Of a DNA stretch of 64,000 nucleotides, positions 1-9,887 are shown in pieces. Position numbers and translations under genes: made by a program. The DNA is from JASHVB01 sp036489395 (GTDB lineage: Bacteria; Pseudomonadota; Alphaproteobacteria; Acetobacterales; Acetobacteraceae). The stretch covers positions 32,233 to 96,232 of the forward strand of contig DASXFW010000010.1 of NCBI GenBank assembly GCA_036489395.1. Direction: 5' to 3'. The notes beneath the pieces are model-generated. The model ran no database searches. It saw only the letters and a list, made by a program, of their open reading frames with translations, and was not told the origin of the DNA. Each line of letters begins with the position of its first letter. Position 1 is the stretch's first letter.

Positions 1-2
1 TT

Positions 3-398
3 GGACAGTTGGAGAAGGCGGTTATCAGCAGCCGGCGGGCTCTTTTGGCGGCCGCGTCCGCCCCCGACGTGGTGCCGCAGGCAAAATCCAACCTCGCCTA
101 TTTCCTCGCTGAACTTCTTTATGACGCGGCTGAGAAGGACGCAGCGCTCGTAGACGAGGCATTGCGGCTCAGTGATGAGGCGTTGCGAGAAGCGTCGGCT
201 ACCGCCCTGCCGTCCGCCAAAGATACTCGAGGAGCAGTTCTGATCGCTTTGGGCGCCACGGAACACGACGTGCGAACTGGGCTACAACTGTGTCTAGAGG
301 CCAAGGCCGCGGCATCAAGCCAGAGAAGCGACGTCCTGGAGGCGTTCTTCAGACTCCACGAGAGAAGGGCCTTCAGGCGCCTTCTCTCAATGGAGTAG
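3..398 (+). CDS. 3' end of unknown gene (partial)
   Basis: The reading frame is open from the left edge and ends with TAG at 396-398, so this is probably the C-terminal part of a longer protein. A TTG at 9 gives 129 residues but is not a convincing start because nothing upstream can be seen. The sequence is Ala/Leu-rich and helical, with repeated stretches such as ALRLSDEALREA that resemble TPR-like helix pairs. I do not recognise a family. It sits beside other genes of unknown function and may belong to the same accessory block. Confidence 0.45.
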   Translation, partial: GQLEKAVISSRRALLAAASAPDVVPQAKSNLAYFLAELLYDAAEKDAALVDEALRLSDEALREASATALPSAKDTRGAVLIALGATEHDVRTGLQLCLEAKAAASSQRSDVLEAFFRLHERRAFRRLLSME

Positions 399-496
399 TG
401 GTTACCAGCCCTCTGGCCACTGTGTCATTTTCGCCTCCTCGCGGGGGTGATACGCCCGTAACCTAGTGGCGACAGCACCACGGGTCAAGTACGTAA

Positions 497-1013
497 TCAC
501 CCGTAATTGTCGCATCACCGGTGACCAGCCTCTCCACCCTGACCCTGGACCACACGTCTAGACAACTACACCGGTAAAGCGTCTGTGACCGGTAAGGTTG
601 GATGCTAGGCCCAGCATCGCTCGTGGGGCTCCTCGGCACAAGTGTCATCCGGTCGGTGAGGAACCACATATTCAGTTCGTTCTGTTCTGTGAAGGCTCTC
701 GATGCCAGTTGGCCCCTTCAGCCATCGCAGATGTAGCGACTTGTCTCAGAAATAAGGCGGCGTTGAGGCTCGCGGGAGGCCTCTCGATTCCTGGTGGCGA
801 CGAAGGTGTCGCTCGCTTTCAAGCGTTCGATGGTCAACCGCTGGTGTGATGCGATCCTCGGGATGCTCCTCCGGGTTACAAGAGCAACGCAAACCGGCAA
901 GCGACGGACAGTCTTCGCCCTCCTGCCTCGGCTCACCGGTGATTCGGGGTTGACCGGTTTACACGCAAGTGCAAGGGTTATCGCCTCACCGGTGACCGTC
1001 AGTCCACCGGTAG
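497..1013. other. Array of ACCGGT-centred palindromic sites
   Basis: The 662 bases between the first gene and the gene at 1061 hold no convincing gene. They contain seven ACCGGT cores. Three are the perfect palindrome TCACCGGTGA (515-524, 933-942, 986-995). The others are ACACCGGTAA (568-577), TGACCGGTAA (586-595), TGACCGGTTT (951-960) and CCACCGGTAG (1004-1013). A one-base variant, TCACCCGTAA, lies at 497-506. They fall in two clusters, 497-595 and 933-1013; the second lies immediately before the next gene. This could be an operator array for a dimeric regulator. That is inference from pattern and position. Confidence 0.55.
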
Positions 1014-1060
1014 GGCCTCGTTCTGCTGCACGTTCGTAGTGGCCGTTGGAGGTGGCATAA

Positions 1061-2074
1061 GTGAGTAGTTCGGTCGCTGATCGAGGGGAAGCCGGCAATA
1101 GCCGCGATGCGTTGCGCGACGACCCTCGCACGCTGGTTTCACGACCCGTCTTCCTGGGCCGCGATGGCAAACCGTTGCTTGGCCTAAAGCGCTGGGAAAT
1201 GCCCCGCAAAGACGTCGATGGTTGTGCGGTCAAGGATTTCAAAAGGTACATCGCCGAACGAAGTCTATTTGTGATCGGCGGGTTCCATCTCGTGGTCGAG
1301 CTCGGTCTTCGAGCTCAATGGTACAACCACGACGCCACCCGCGAGGACGCGAAAAAGATCATCCACGATCGCAAGTGGGCGCCAGTGCTGAACGAGCTCA
1401 AGGGAAAGGAGAACAATGCCAGCGACTTGTTCGGTAAGAACGCCATCAACGCGTTTTTCGCCACATGCCCTCCTGTGAAACGGGATAACGGTGCGGAGAT
1501 GCCGAAAGTGGCACTGCCGAAGGACCCGGGGAAGCGGCAATTCGCGATTTGGCTCGAGCACCCACTGCGCCTTCGCAAGGCGATCGAATTTGTTATCATG
1601 ACAGAGGCGATCTTGGCGTATCGCTTCAAGATCGGCAGGTCACGAGACCGTTTCGGCAGCTTGACTGGGTTGCCGCCGGCTGCGGCCTATCCAGAGTTCG
1701 TTTGGGACTACATGTGGATCGAGCCGATCTTATACCGAGTATCCGTGCTCGTTGACCCAGAGCATGTCAGGAATATCGTCGACCGCCAGGAGCTTGTCGA
1801 CCGCTTCACCGAGCAGACAGGTCAAGCAAAAGGGGCGCTGTATTGGATCCTGCGGGGTCTGCCAGGCAAATGGCCGACCGTTGCGGCCGCCTGCAACATC
1901 CTAAACAGTGTCCTCGGCAATGTTCTGACGCAAGCCGTTCCAATGACCGTGCTCCCTAACGAGCATCGATCCAGGATCGGCCTCCTCGAGGCGCGGGCAA
2001 AGCCAGACTACCGCATGCAACCAGAGAACATCTGGGAACTGGGTCCTGATCGACCGGCGCTACCTCAGGAGTAA
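1061..2074 (+). CDS. Unknown 337-aa protein
   Basis: A 337-residue protein from a GTG start at 1061. No family is recognised. The middle is rich in aromatic and charged residues (FGSLTGLPPAAAYPEFVWDYMW), with no signal peptide and no clear membrane span, so it is probably cytoplasmic. The start follows directly on an array of ACCGGT palindromes, which may control it. Its last 15 bases overlap the end of the convergent WGR-domain gene. A GTG start without a strong Shine-Dalgarno leaves the N-terminus uncertain. The surrounding genes suggest accessory DNA. Confidence 0.6.
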   Translation: MSSSVADRGEAGNSRDALRDDPRTLVSRPVFLGRDGKPLLGLKRWEMPRKDVDGCAVKDFKRYIAERSLFVIGGFHLVVELGLRAQWYNHDATREDAKKIIHDRKWAPVLNELKGKENNASDLFGKNAINAFFATCPPVKRDNGAEMPKVALPKDPGKRQFAIWLEHPLRLRKAIEFVIMTEAILAYRFKIGRSRDRFGSLTGLPPAAAYPEFVWDYMWIEPILYRVSVLVDPEHVRNIVDRQELVDRFTEQTGQAKGALYWILRGLPGKWPTVAAACNILNSVLGNVLTQAVPMTVLPNEHRSRIGLLEARAKPDYRMQPENIWELGPDRPALPQE

Positions 2075-3022
2075 CGGCCGTAGCCCGTTAGCTTGCCTTG
2101 GCGAACCTGACTGCCGCACCTCCCGCATCATGCCGAGCTGATACCCGTACTTACCGCACTGTGCGTCAAGCACCCTGAGTTCTTCGTGCCGTAAGCCAAA
2201 CCGGCTGCGTAGCAGTTCAGGCTCGTAAGCAACAACATCGGCAAGCGTGCGAATGCCACCCTCAGCCAGCACGTGCGCGATCTGCGCATGATCCGGCCGA
2301 TCTGACAGCACATCAAACAGCGAGACGTTCGTGGCGCGTCGGCTGCGGCTCTTCCGCGCCGCGAAGAACACCACGTTGTCACCGGTAACGTGGCTGGGTG
2401 GCGATAGCGCGCGCATCACGGCGGCCCTCGTTCGCGGATCGTCTTCCAAGATGACTGAGGCTATACCCCGAAGTATCTCTCGCCGCTCATCGGAACTGAC
2501 GGTCCCGAACCGCACTGGCTCCGGTATTGCCTGAAACAGATCGGCGGTTTCCGAGCCCTCCTGTGCCCCGCCGCGCCTCGATTTCTGGCCGCGCTGCGGA
2601 TCAACCATTTGGCTGAACCGATCCAGCGCGCGCACGAAGGGATCCTGTGCGCTGCCTGGGCCGCCTAGACTCGACAACGCACCGATGTCGAAGAAGATGC
2701 TTCGACTACCAGCCCTGGTCGTTGAGAAAATCCGCCGCCGCGAGCGCGAATATGCTTCGAGTGCCTGTCTCGTGGCGAGCGGAACGTTCGCCTCGTCGAG
2801 GACATAGCCGTGCCGTAGGCGGATCTTGGCTTGGCTGCACAGATTACCGAGGAGCACGTCCTCGGCGCCGGACGAATGGACGGTGACGATCGGCGTTCGC
2901 CCCATGCGTCCCCGGGCAACGCACAGACTGAGGCCGTCCAAGACGTCAGAGGCGATGTACAAGTCGAAGAACTTACACATGTTCTCAGCCGGGTTGCGCT
3001 TGACCAAGTGGACCCAGTGCAT
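2060..3022 (-). CDS. WGR-domain protein with HhH-like C-terminus
   Basis: A 320-residue protein starting at the ATG ending at 3022. The open frame runs further upstream to 3127, but conserved sequence begins at MHWVHLVKRNP. Residues about 1-75 look like a WGR domain: an aromatic-rich N-terminal strand, the segment ARGRMGRTP in place of the usual WGRIG turn, and a closing basic RLRHGY. WGR domains bind DNA or nucleic-acid ends in PARPs and in bacterial MolR-type proteins. The middle is Arg/Gly-rich and probably disordered. The C-terminus (TLADVVAYEPELLRSRFGL) resembles a helix-hairpin-helix motif. No catalytic domain is visible. The gene converges on the unknown gene at 1061 and overlaps it by 15 bp. 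Confidence 0.6.
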   Translation of the reverse strand: MHWVHLVKRNPAENMCKFFDLYIASDVLDGLSLCVARGRMGRTPIVTVHSSGAEDVLLGNLCSQAKIRLRHGYVLDEANVPLATRQALEAYSRSRRRIFSTTRAGSRSIFFDIGALSSLGGPGSAQDPFVRALDRFSQMVDPQRGQKSRRGGAQEGSETADLFQAIPEPVRFGTVSSDERREILRGIASVILEDDPRTRAAVMRALSPPSHVTGDNVVFFAARKSRSRRATNVSLFDVLSDRPDHAQIAHVLAEGGIRTLADVVAYEPELLRSRFGLRHEELRVLDAQCGKYGYQLGMMREVRQSGSPRQANGLRPLLLR

Positions 3023-3090
3023 CGACACCTCATCCCCCCGTCGTCGCTGCTGCGCACCGGTCGAGGCCCACGATATCACCAAACTTAAGC

Positions 3091-3372
3091 ATGGGACGCT
3101 CGCACGTATTCCTCTATGTGTCCGCATCGATTCGCGTCAAGCTACCGGTCGGAGGCATCAATGCCCAGCATGCCGCCAGGCCGCGCCGGATGCTCACTGC
3201 GCTCCACACCGCCAACGGCCCCGAGAACATGAACCAGCCAAGCTTCAAGCTCCATTCTCGGCAGGCCGACCGGAAGGGACAATGGGCGGTCTGGCTATCC
3301 GGCAACTGGCGGTTCGTCTTCGAGTTCGACGGAACCGATGCGATCAACGTCGATCTGGTCGATTACCATTGA
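3091..3372 (+). CDS. higB: HigB-type RelE-family mRNA interferase toxin
   Basis: 93 residues, the usual length for the small HigB toxins. The C-terminal two thirds fit the family well: NAQHAARPRRML, LHSRQADRKGQWAVWLSG, then NWRFVFEF and the terminal DLVDYH. HigB is a ribosome-dependent mRNA endonuclease. The antitoxin higA starts 18 bp downstream. The N-terminal 20 residues do not look like the family's usual opening (MIKSFxHKGL-like). A similar string, KLKHGTLARI, is readable just upstream in another frame, so a frameshift near 3130-3155 is possible. The toxin may be inactive. Confidence 0.75.
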   Translation: MGRSHVFLYVSASIRVKLPVGGINAQHAARPRRMLTALHTANGPENMNQPSFKLHSRQADRKGQWAVWLSGNWRFVFEFDGTDAINVDLVDYH

Positions 3373-3390
3373 AGCGCTGGACCCATCCAC

Positions 3391-3744
3391 ATGTTCAACC
3401 CCTCGCATCCCGGCGAAATCATCCGCGAGGATTGTCTCAAGCCCCTCGGCCTGACGGCCGCGGCCGCGGCCCACGCACTCGGCGTGACTCGCAAGGCGCT
3501 GTCCGATCTGGTGAACGGTCATAGCGGCGTCTCGCCGGAGATGGCGATCCGGCTGGAAAAGGTCGGCTGGAGCACCGCCGATCACTGGCTGGCCATGCAA
3601 CTGCATCGCGACTTGTGGGATGTGCGCCGGCGCGCACGCAAGATCGTCGTCAGGAAGCGGTTCCGGCTGCCGGACATGTCACTGGCCGAGTGGCATTGCC
3701 GCGCCCACTCCCCAACCTTCCCCCGCCCCACCCCTCTCGCCTAA
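3391..3744 (+). CDS. higA: HigA-type antitoxin
   Basis: 117 residues. The N-terminus (FNPSHPGEIIREDCLKPLGLT) and the helix-turn-helix ALGVTRKALSDLVNGHSGVSP are characteristic of HigA/VapI antitoxins, which bind HigB and repress their own promoter. Residues 1-80 fit the family. The tail from about residue 80 (RRARKIVVRKRFRLPD and a Pro-rich end) is longer than usual and may be read-through past an older stop. It forms an operon with the toxin 18 bp upstream. The panE-like gene begins 11 bp after its stop. Confidence 0.85.
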   Translation: MFNPSHPGEIIREDCLKPLGLTAAAAAHALGVTRKALSDLVNGHSGVSPEMAIRLEKVGWSTADHWLAMQLHRDLWDVRRRARKIVVRKRFRLPDMSLAEWHCRAHSPTFPRPTPLA

Positions 3745-3755
3745 CCTCCCGCCCC

Positions 3756-4742
3756 ATGCGCATCTGCATCTTCGGCGCCGGCGCGGTCGGCGGCTATCTC
3801 GCGGGTTCCCTCGCCCAGGGCGATGCCCAGGTCTCCGTCATCGCCCGAGGCGCCCACCTCGCCGCCATCCAGGCCAACGGCCTGCGCGTCGAGACCCCCG
3901 ACACCACCCTGACCGCCCGCCTCCCCGCCACCGGCGATCCGCGCCAGCTCGGCCCGCAGGACGCCGTCCTGGTCACCGTGAAATCGCCGTCGCTTCCGCA
4001 AACAGCCGCCGCCATCGCCCCGCTGCTGCACGCAACCACCGCCGTCGCCTTCGTGATGAACGGCGTCCCCTGGTGGTATTTCCACGCCCTCCTTGGCCCT
4101 CACGCAGACCGCCGCCTCCCGGCGCTCGATCCCGGCGACGCGCTGTGGCGCACCGTCACCCCACAGCGTGCCCTCGGCGGCATCTTCTGGCCCGCATGCT
4201 CCATCCCCGCGCCCGGCATCGTGCGGCTGCTCTCCGGCGCTGGTCGCGGCACCGTGTTCGGCGAGCCGGACGGCACCACCACCCCCCGCATCGAGGCACT
4301 CGCCGCCGCCTTCCGCGCCGCCAGGCTGCCGGTCACCATCGCCGCCGACATCCGCACGCTGATCTGGCAGAAGCTGGCGTTCAACCTCAGCGCCGGCCCG
4401 CTGTGCGTGCTGACAGAAACGCCGGTGCGCGACACCCAGACCGAGGCCGCCCTGATCGACGCCTCCCGCCGAGTGCTCGCAGAAGCCGACGCACTCGCCC
4501 GCGCCATGGGCATCACCCTCGACATCGACGCCGGCCAGGTGGAAGCGGTGAACCGCAACCTTGCGCACCGTCCGAGCATCCTGCAGGACCTCACCGCCAA
4601 CCGGCCGATGGAGATCGACCCGCTCTATCGCGTTCCGCTGGAACTGGCGCGCGGGGCCGGCGTGGCGATGCCGACGCTGGATCTATTGGCGTCGCTGATA
4701 ATCGCGAAAGCGCGAGCCAAGGGCCTGTATCCGGCAAACTGA
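3756..4742 (+). CDS. panE: 2-dehydropantoate 2-reductase family protein
   Basis: 328 residues from the ATG at 3756. An open frame exists upstream, but the Rossmann motif GAGAVGGYLAG must lie at the N-terminus. The ApbA/PanE family reduces ketopantoate to pantoate with NADPH in pantothenate/CoA synthesis. The N-terminal NADP domain covers about 1-170. The C-terminal helical domain has WQKLAFNLSAGPLCVLT, containing the conserved catalytic Lys and Asn region, and the late EIDPLYRVPLELARGAG segment. Many bacteria carry several paralogs with other 2-keto substrates, and no other pan gene is nearby, so the substrate is not proven. Confidence 0.8.
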   Translation: MRICIFGAGAVGGYLAGSLAQGDAQVSVIARGAHLAAIQANGLRVETPDTTLTARLPATGDPRQLGPQDAVLVTVKSPSLPQTAAAIAPLLHATTAVAFVMNGVPWWYFHALLGPHADRRLPALDPGDALWRTVTPQRALGGIFWPACSIPAPGIVRLLSGAGRGTVFGEPDGTTTPRIEALAAAFRAARLPVTIAADIRTLIWQKLAFNLSAGPLCVLTETPVRDTQTEAALIDASRRVLAEADALARAMGITLDIDAGQVEAVNRNLAHRPSILQDLTANRPMEIDPLYRVPLELARGAGVAMPTLDLLASLIIAKARAKGLYPAN

Positions 4743-4828
4743 AACCGGTTTGTTACCACGAGGCGCGCATACGCCATTCCACAGGTCCGCTCGCATTCGG
4801 GGCGGCGGACAATCGTGGACGCGCAGCC

Positions 4829-6337
4829 ATGTTACGTTCCTTCATCGAACCGTTCCGCAGCCGCCGCGCCTCGGTGGCGCTCTATGTCGCATTGCTGGCA
4901 CCCGTGCTGGCGATGTCCGTCGGCCTGGGCGTGGAGGTCAGCAGTTGGTCGGCGACCAAGGTGAACCTGCAACGCATCGCCGACACGGCCTCGGCCGCGG
5001 GCGCGATTAACTACAAAAACGTCGGCAACGCGCAGACCGCGGCGACCGCAGCGGCGTACTTGGCGCAGATCAACGGCGCATCGGGCACCAGCGGCGCCAC
5101 CAACCCGACCTGGAACAGCGGCACGAAGACGCTCAGCGACAATCAGATCAGTGTGGCAATCGTCAACGGCGTGCAGAAAGCGTCGGACACCGCAGTGCAG
5201 GTCACCGTGAACCAGACGGTGCCGTTGACCATCTCGCGCATCGTGTCCTCGACGCCGTCGGTGACGGTCTCATCCACTTCGACGGCGGAAGTGGTCGGCG
5301 TGCAAGGCGCCGGCAGCGGCGGACAGCCGTGCATGGTAGCGCTCTCAAAGACCGGCAACGGCATCGCGGCGAGCGGCTCGATCACGCTGAATTCCTCCGG
5401 CTGCACCGCCGTCTCCAACGCCAATTTCAATGACAGTGGCGGCAGCACGCTGACGATTGCCGGCATCTATGCCGTGGGCACCGTCACGGTGCCCTGCTGG
5501 GCCAATCTGAACGGCGACAGCAGCAACTGCCCGGTCTGGCCGCCATCCGGCATGATCCAGACCAACTCCTACCTGCATCCGCAGGCAACCGCGATCAGCG
5601 ATCCCTATGCCTCCAACACCGCGCTGCAAACCGACCTGAGCAATGCCAGCACCGCGACGGGCAAGGCGATCTCATGTTCCAACCAGAACTGCGGCCTGCC
5701 CGCCGCGGCCGGTAGTACGTTCAACGGGAGCTATTGCGGCGGCCAGGGCACCGGCACGGTCTATTGCTACCTGAAGCCGGGTAACTACCTGGGATGGGCG
5801 GTCACTAGCGGGGGTCCGTACTATTTCTGCATGGCGCCCGGTCTCTACACCTTCAACGGCAGCATCAACCTGACACAGAACACGACCACCGCCGACCGCA
5901 CCCTGACCGTCAACGGCACGTCGATCACGTGCCCCAGTGGTGACTCGGGCGGCGTCACGATCGTCACGTCCGGGACGTTCAACGGCGCCAACACGTTCAA
6001 CTTCGACGTGACGGCACCCAACACGTCAGAGGCCGGCAGCACGGGCGGCATCGCCGGCGTCGTGCTGGCAAGTTCGACGAGTACCGCGAACGGTTTCACC
6101 ATGTCCGGCAATCCGCAGCTTTGGGTCACCGGGGTACTTTACTTCCCGAACACGACGTTCGACTCGCAGGGTTCGACGGGACTCGGCACGTCCAGCACAA
6201 GTTGCCTGGAGATCATCGCGGCGAGCATCACGCTGACCGGCAGCAGCAACATGAGCAGCGGGTGCACCTCGGTGAATGCGGCAACGTTCTACAGCCAACC
6301 GGGGGCGACCACCTACACCGCGGAACTGGTGCAGTAG
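4829..6337 (+). CDS. TadG-like membrane-anchored secreted protein
   Basis: 502 residues from the ATG at 4829. Residues 15-60 carry one membrane segment (ALYVALLAPVLAMSVGLGVE) followed by RIADTASAAGA, typical of Tad/Flp pilus proteins (Pfam Tad, TadG-like N-terminus). After this the protein is a long Ser/Thr/Gly/Asn-rich exported domain with scattered Cys pairs, ending in a beta-rich segment. TadG-like proteins are assembled with Flp pili, but no other tad gene is in the window. The gap to panE is 86 bp. It ends in front of a hairpin repeat that separates it from the convergent atpG. Confidence 0.7.
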   Translation: MLRSFIEPFRSRRASVALYVALLAPVLAMSVGLGVEVSSWSATKVNLQRIADTASAAGAINYKNVGNAQTAATAAAYLAQINGASGTSGATNPTWNSGTKTLSDNQISVAIVNGVQKASDTAVQVTVNQTVPLTISRIVSSTPSVTVSSTSTAEVVGVQGAGSGGQPCMVALSKTGNGIAASGSITLNSSGCTAVSNANFNDSGGSTLTIAGIYAVGTVTVPCWANLNGDSSNCPVWPPSGMIQTNSYLHPQATAISDPYASNTALQTDLSNASTATGKAISCSNQNCGLPAAAGSTFNGSYCGGQGTGTVYCYLKPGNYLGWAVTSGGPYYFCMAPGLYTFNGSINLTQNTTTADRTLTVNGTSITCPSGDSGGVTIVTSGTFNGANTFNFDVTAPNTSEAGSTGGIAGVVLASSTSTANGFTMSGNPQLWVTGVLYFPNTTFDSQGSTGLGTSSTSCLEIIAASITLTGSSNMSSGCTSVNAATFYSQPGATTYTAELVQ

Positions 6338-6373
6338 TCGTCGCGGTCATTGTGAGGAACGGCGTCCTCCCCC

Positions 6374-6577
6374 GTCATTGCGAGTTGCCACCGGCCTTCG
6401 GCCGACCCACAATGGCGTCGACGGCCTGACGTAGGTTCCCCCCTCCCCTTGAGGGAGGGGTTGGGGGAGGGGTGCGTACATCTGCGGCCGGTGGATGTAC
6501 GCACCCCTCCCCCAACCCCTCCCTCAAGGGGAGGGGGGAACCTTGTCTCTTGTTAGGCGACTTGGCCTCGCAATGAC
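6374..6577. repeat. Composite repeat bounded by GTCATTGCGAG, with GC hairpin
   Basis: A 204-bp unit that begins GTCATTGCGAG and ends with the reverse complement CTCGCAATGAC. The core at 6434-6542 is a near-perfect inverted repeat (GGTTCCCCCCTCCCC and its complement). It lies between the convergent ends of the TadG-like gene and atpG and could act as a two-way terminator. Related copies are at 31738-32080 and, inverted, at 57965-58199. Confidence 0.85.
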
Positions 6578-6637
6578 AGGATACCGCAGCGTGGACAGGA
6601 TGCCGCGGCGTGGACAGGACACCGGAGCCTGGGCCGA

Positions 6638-7478
6638 TCATGACTGTCCGTGGTGCGATGGCGGCCGGATCGCTCCGGCCAGTTCCACCAGTTCAGCGGT
6701 GATCGCTTCCTGACGGACCTGGCGTTCGCTCGCCTGCAACGCGGTCAGCATGTCCTGCACGTTGCCGCGGGCGCGGACCATCGCGGCGACCCGCGCTTCG
6801 TTTTCCGCCATGAAGGCCTGCATCGTCATCTGGCACAGCTCTGCAAACACGTACTCCGCAGCCAGATTCTCCAGCAGCAGCGCAGGCGGAAGAGTGGTCA
6901 GCGGCGGCACGCCAGCCAGCGAATCGCGGAAGCGCGTCTCGTCCAGCGGCAGCAGGGAGCGGCGCTCGATGCGCAGACCCAGCCCCGATTCCCAGACCGG
7001 AAACACCGCCTCGATCGCGCCGAGGCCGTGTTCTGGCATCAGCCGGTACAGCACGTCGGCAATGCGCGTGCACAGCGTGGCGATGCCGCTGACCCGCGTG
7101 GCCATCGGCGTCTGCCACACCGGTGGCACGCCGCGCGCTTGCAGCACCGCAGCACCACGGCTGCCGACCAGTAGCACGGCATCGGCGGGTCCCGCGGCAT
7201 CCGCCACATGCTCTGAGAAACTGCCGGCAAACCCATGTTCCGCGCAGAACACGATCTGACCGCGGCGCAGGTGGCGTTCCTTGACCGAACGAGCATCCAG
7301 CCCGCGCAGCCGCAGCGCCTGGGCGATCGCCCGCGCGATAACGTCGGCATAGGCCCGAAAGCCCGGCAGCAACGCGCGGCTCTGCTGCGCGTGCGCCGCG
7401 GCGATGCCGCGCATGGCGCCGATCACTGCGTCCAGTTGCTGAACGCCGTGGATGCGCTGCCGGACCGCTTCGAGCGAA

Positions 7479-7486
<8 letters not shown>
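6638..7486 (-). CDS. atpG: N-ATPase gamma subunit
   Basis: 282 residues. The F1 gamma subunit is the rotor shaft that couples the c-ring to the catalytic alpha/beta hexamer. The N-terminal coiled coil (SLEAVRQRIHGVQQLDAVIGAMRGIAA) and the C-terminal coiled coil (FMAENEARVAAMVRARGNVQDM) are the conserved parts. The middle is divergent, as usual in N-ATPases. It is the last gene of the atpDCQRBEFAG operon and overlaps atpA by 8 bp, implying translational coupling. Confidence 0.92.
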
Positions 7487-8967
<1,481 letters not shown>

Positions 8968-8996
<29 letters not shown>

Positions 8997-9723
8997 GGTT
9001 GTGGTTGGCCAGCAGGAGTTGCGAGAGGCGATCGAGATCGGCGCGCCAGGACAGGCGGATTTCCGCGTGCGGCGCGATGAGATCGATGCCGGCGAGCAGA
9101 TTGGGATCGGTGGCGAAGGTCAGTTGCGGCTCGGTGTGAAGCGCATTGGCGAGGAGCTCCCTGCACCTGGTCTGCCCGGCAGCATCGAGCGGGATCGCGC
9201 TGCGAAGCTGCAATGCTTCATGCACCAGCAGGGCACGCGCCGGATGGGTGGCAAGCATCCGCGCCAGCGTGTCGAGAAAAGCTGCTGTCAGCGCCTGGGG
9301 CGATACGTTCTCCAGCAGCCGCCGGGCGATTGCGACCGCGAGTTCGGTTGCCTCGTGTTCCAGTGCGGCGCGCATGGCGTCGCGGTCGCGGTCTATCGCC
9401 TTCGCGGCGTCGGATTGGAGGCGCGCCGCGGCGTCTGCCGCCTGGTGCATCAGGGTGGCATGTTCTGCTTCTGCGGCGGCGCGGGCTTCGGCGATGATGC
9501 GGGCGGCGTCCTGCGCGAACCCGTCGCGCTGGTGCTGCAATGTGGCGGCGTCCGACGCGGCTTTGGTGAGCGTTGCTTCCGCCTGCGCGAGCAACGCGTC
9601 TGCCGCGGCGCGGCGGGCAGCGATGATCGCGGCGATCGGACGGAACAGGAAACGCGCAAGGATCCACACGAGAACGAGAACGTTCACGATCTGCAGTGCG
9701 AAGGTCCACGGGTCGAGGTGCAT
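8968..9723 (-). CDS. atpF: N-ATPase b subunit with delta-like tail
   Basis: 251 residues, longer than an ordinary b subunit (about 160). A single N-terminal membrane helix (ALQIVNVLVLVWILARFLF) is followed by a long Ala-rich coiled coil (about 30-135), the peripheral stalk. Residues about 140-235 (TAAFLDTLARM through AGIDLIAPHAEIRLSW) resemble the C-terminal part of the delta subunit. N-ATPase operons lack a delta gene, so this tail may replace it. A tandem repeat and a hairpin separate this gene from atpE. Confidence 0.88.
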
Positions 9724-9725
9724 GG

Positions 9726-9760
9726 CTTGTTACTTGTTACTTGTTACTTGTTACTTGTTA
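9726..9760. repeat. Five tandem CTTGTTA copies
   Basis: Five exact head-to-tail copies of the 7-mer CTTGTTA, directly upstream of the atpF start (3 bp away on the reverse strand). On the coding strand this reads TAACAAG and replaces the usual ribosome-binding region of atpF. Copy number may vary between strains. Confidence 0.95.
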
Positions 9761-9867
9761 CCCCCTCCCCCCTTGAGGGGGAGGGCTGGGGAGAGGGGTG
9801 CAAACTGTGCAGGCCGGTGACGTTGGCCACCCCTCACCCCGGCCCTCTCCCACAAGGGGAGAGGGGG
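9761..9867. repeat. GC-rich hairpin inside the atp operon
   Basis: An imperfect inverted repeat of the CCCCTCCCC / GGGGAGGGG type, about 107 bp, in the gap between atpE and atpF. It belongs to the same hairpin family as 6434-6542 and 11410-11518. A strong hairpin here could reduce read-through or stabilise the upstream mRNA. Confidence 0.85.
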
Positions 9868-9887
9868 CGCTGTATGCGCTGTACGCA

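Noticed and set aside
598..849. Forward open frame of 83 codons in the array region
   Set aside because: No ribosome-binding site and no recognisable sequence; it lies between repeat clusters. A real small gene cannot be excluded but is not supported.
718..1251. Reverse-strand open frame of 177 codons across the ACCGGT array and the start of the 1061 gene
   Set aside because: It overlaps the 5' part of the more convincing forward gene, is Arg/Ser-rich like a shadow frame, and has no family signal.
3620..4828. Long open frame running in phase into the TadG-like gene from 3620
   Set aside because: The first 400 residues are an Arg/Pro/His-rich shadow of panE in another frame. The TadG-like protein starts at 4829 with its own membrane segment.
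6434..6542. Repeated hairpins considered as a CRISPR array
   Set aside because: They are single large palindromes spread across the window, not short direct repeats with regular unique spacers. No cas gene is present.
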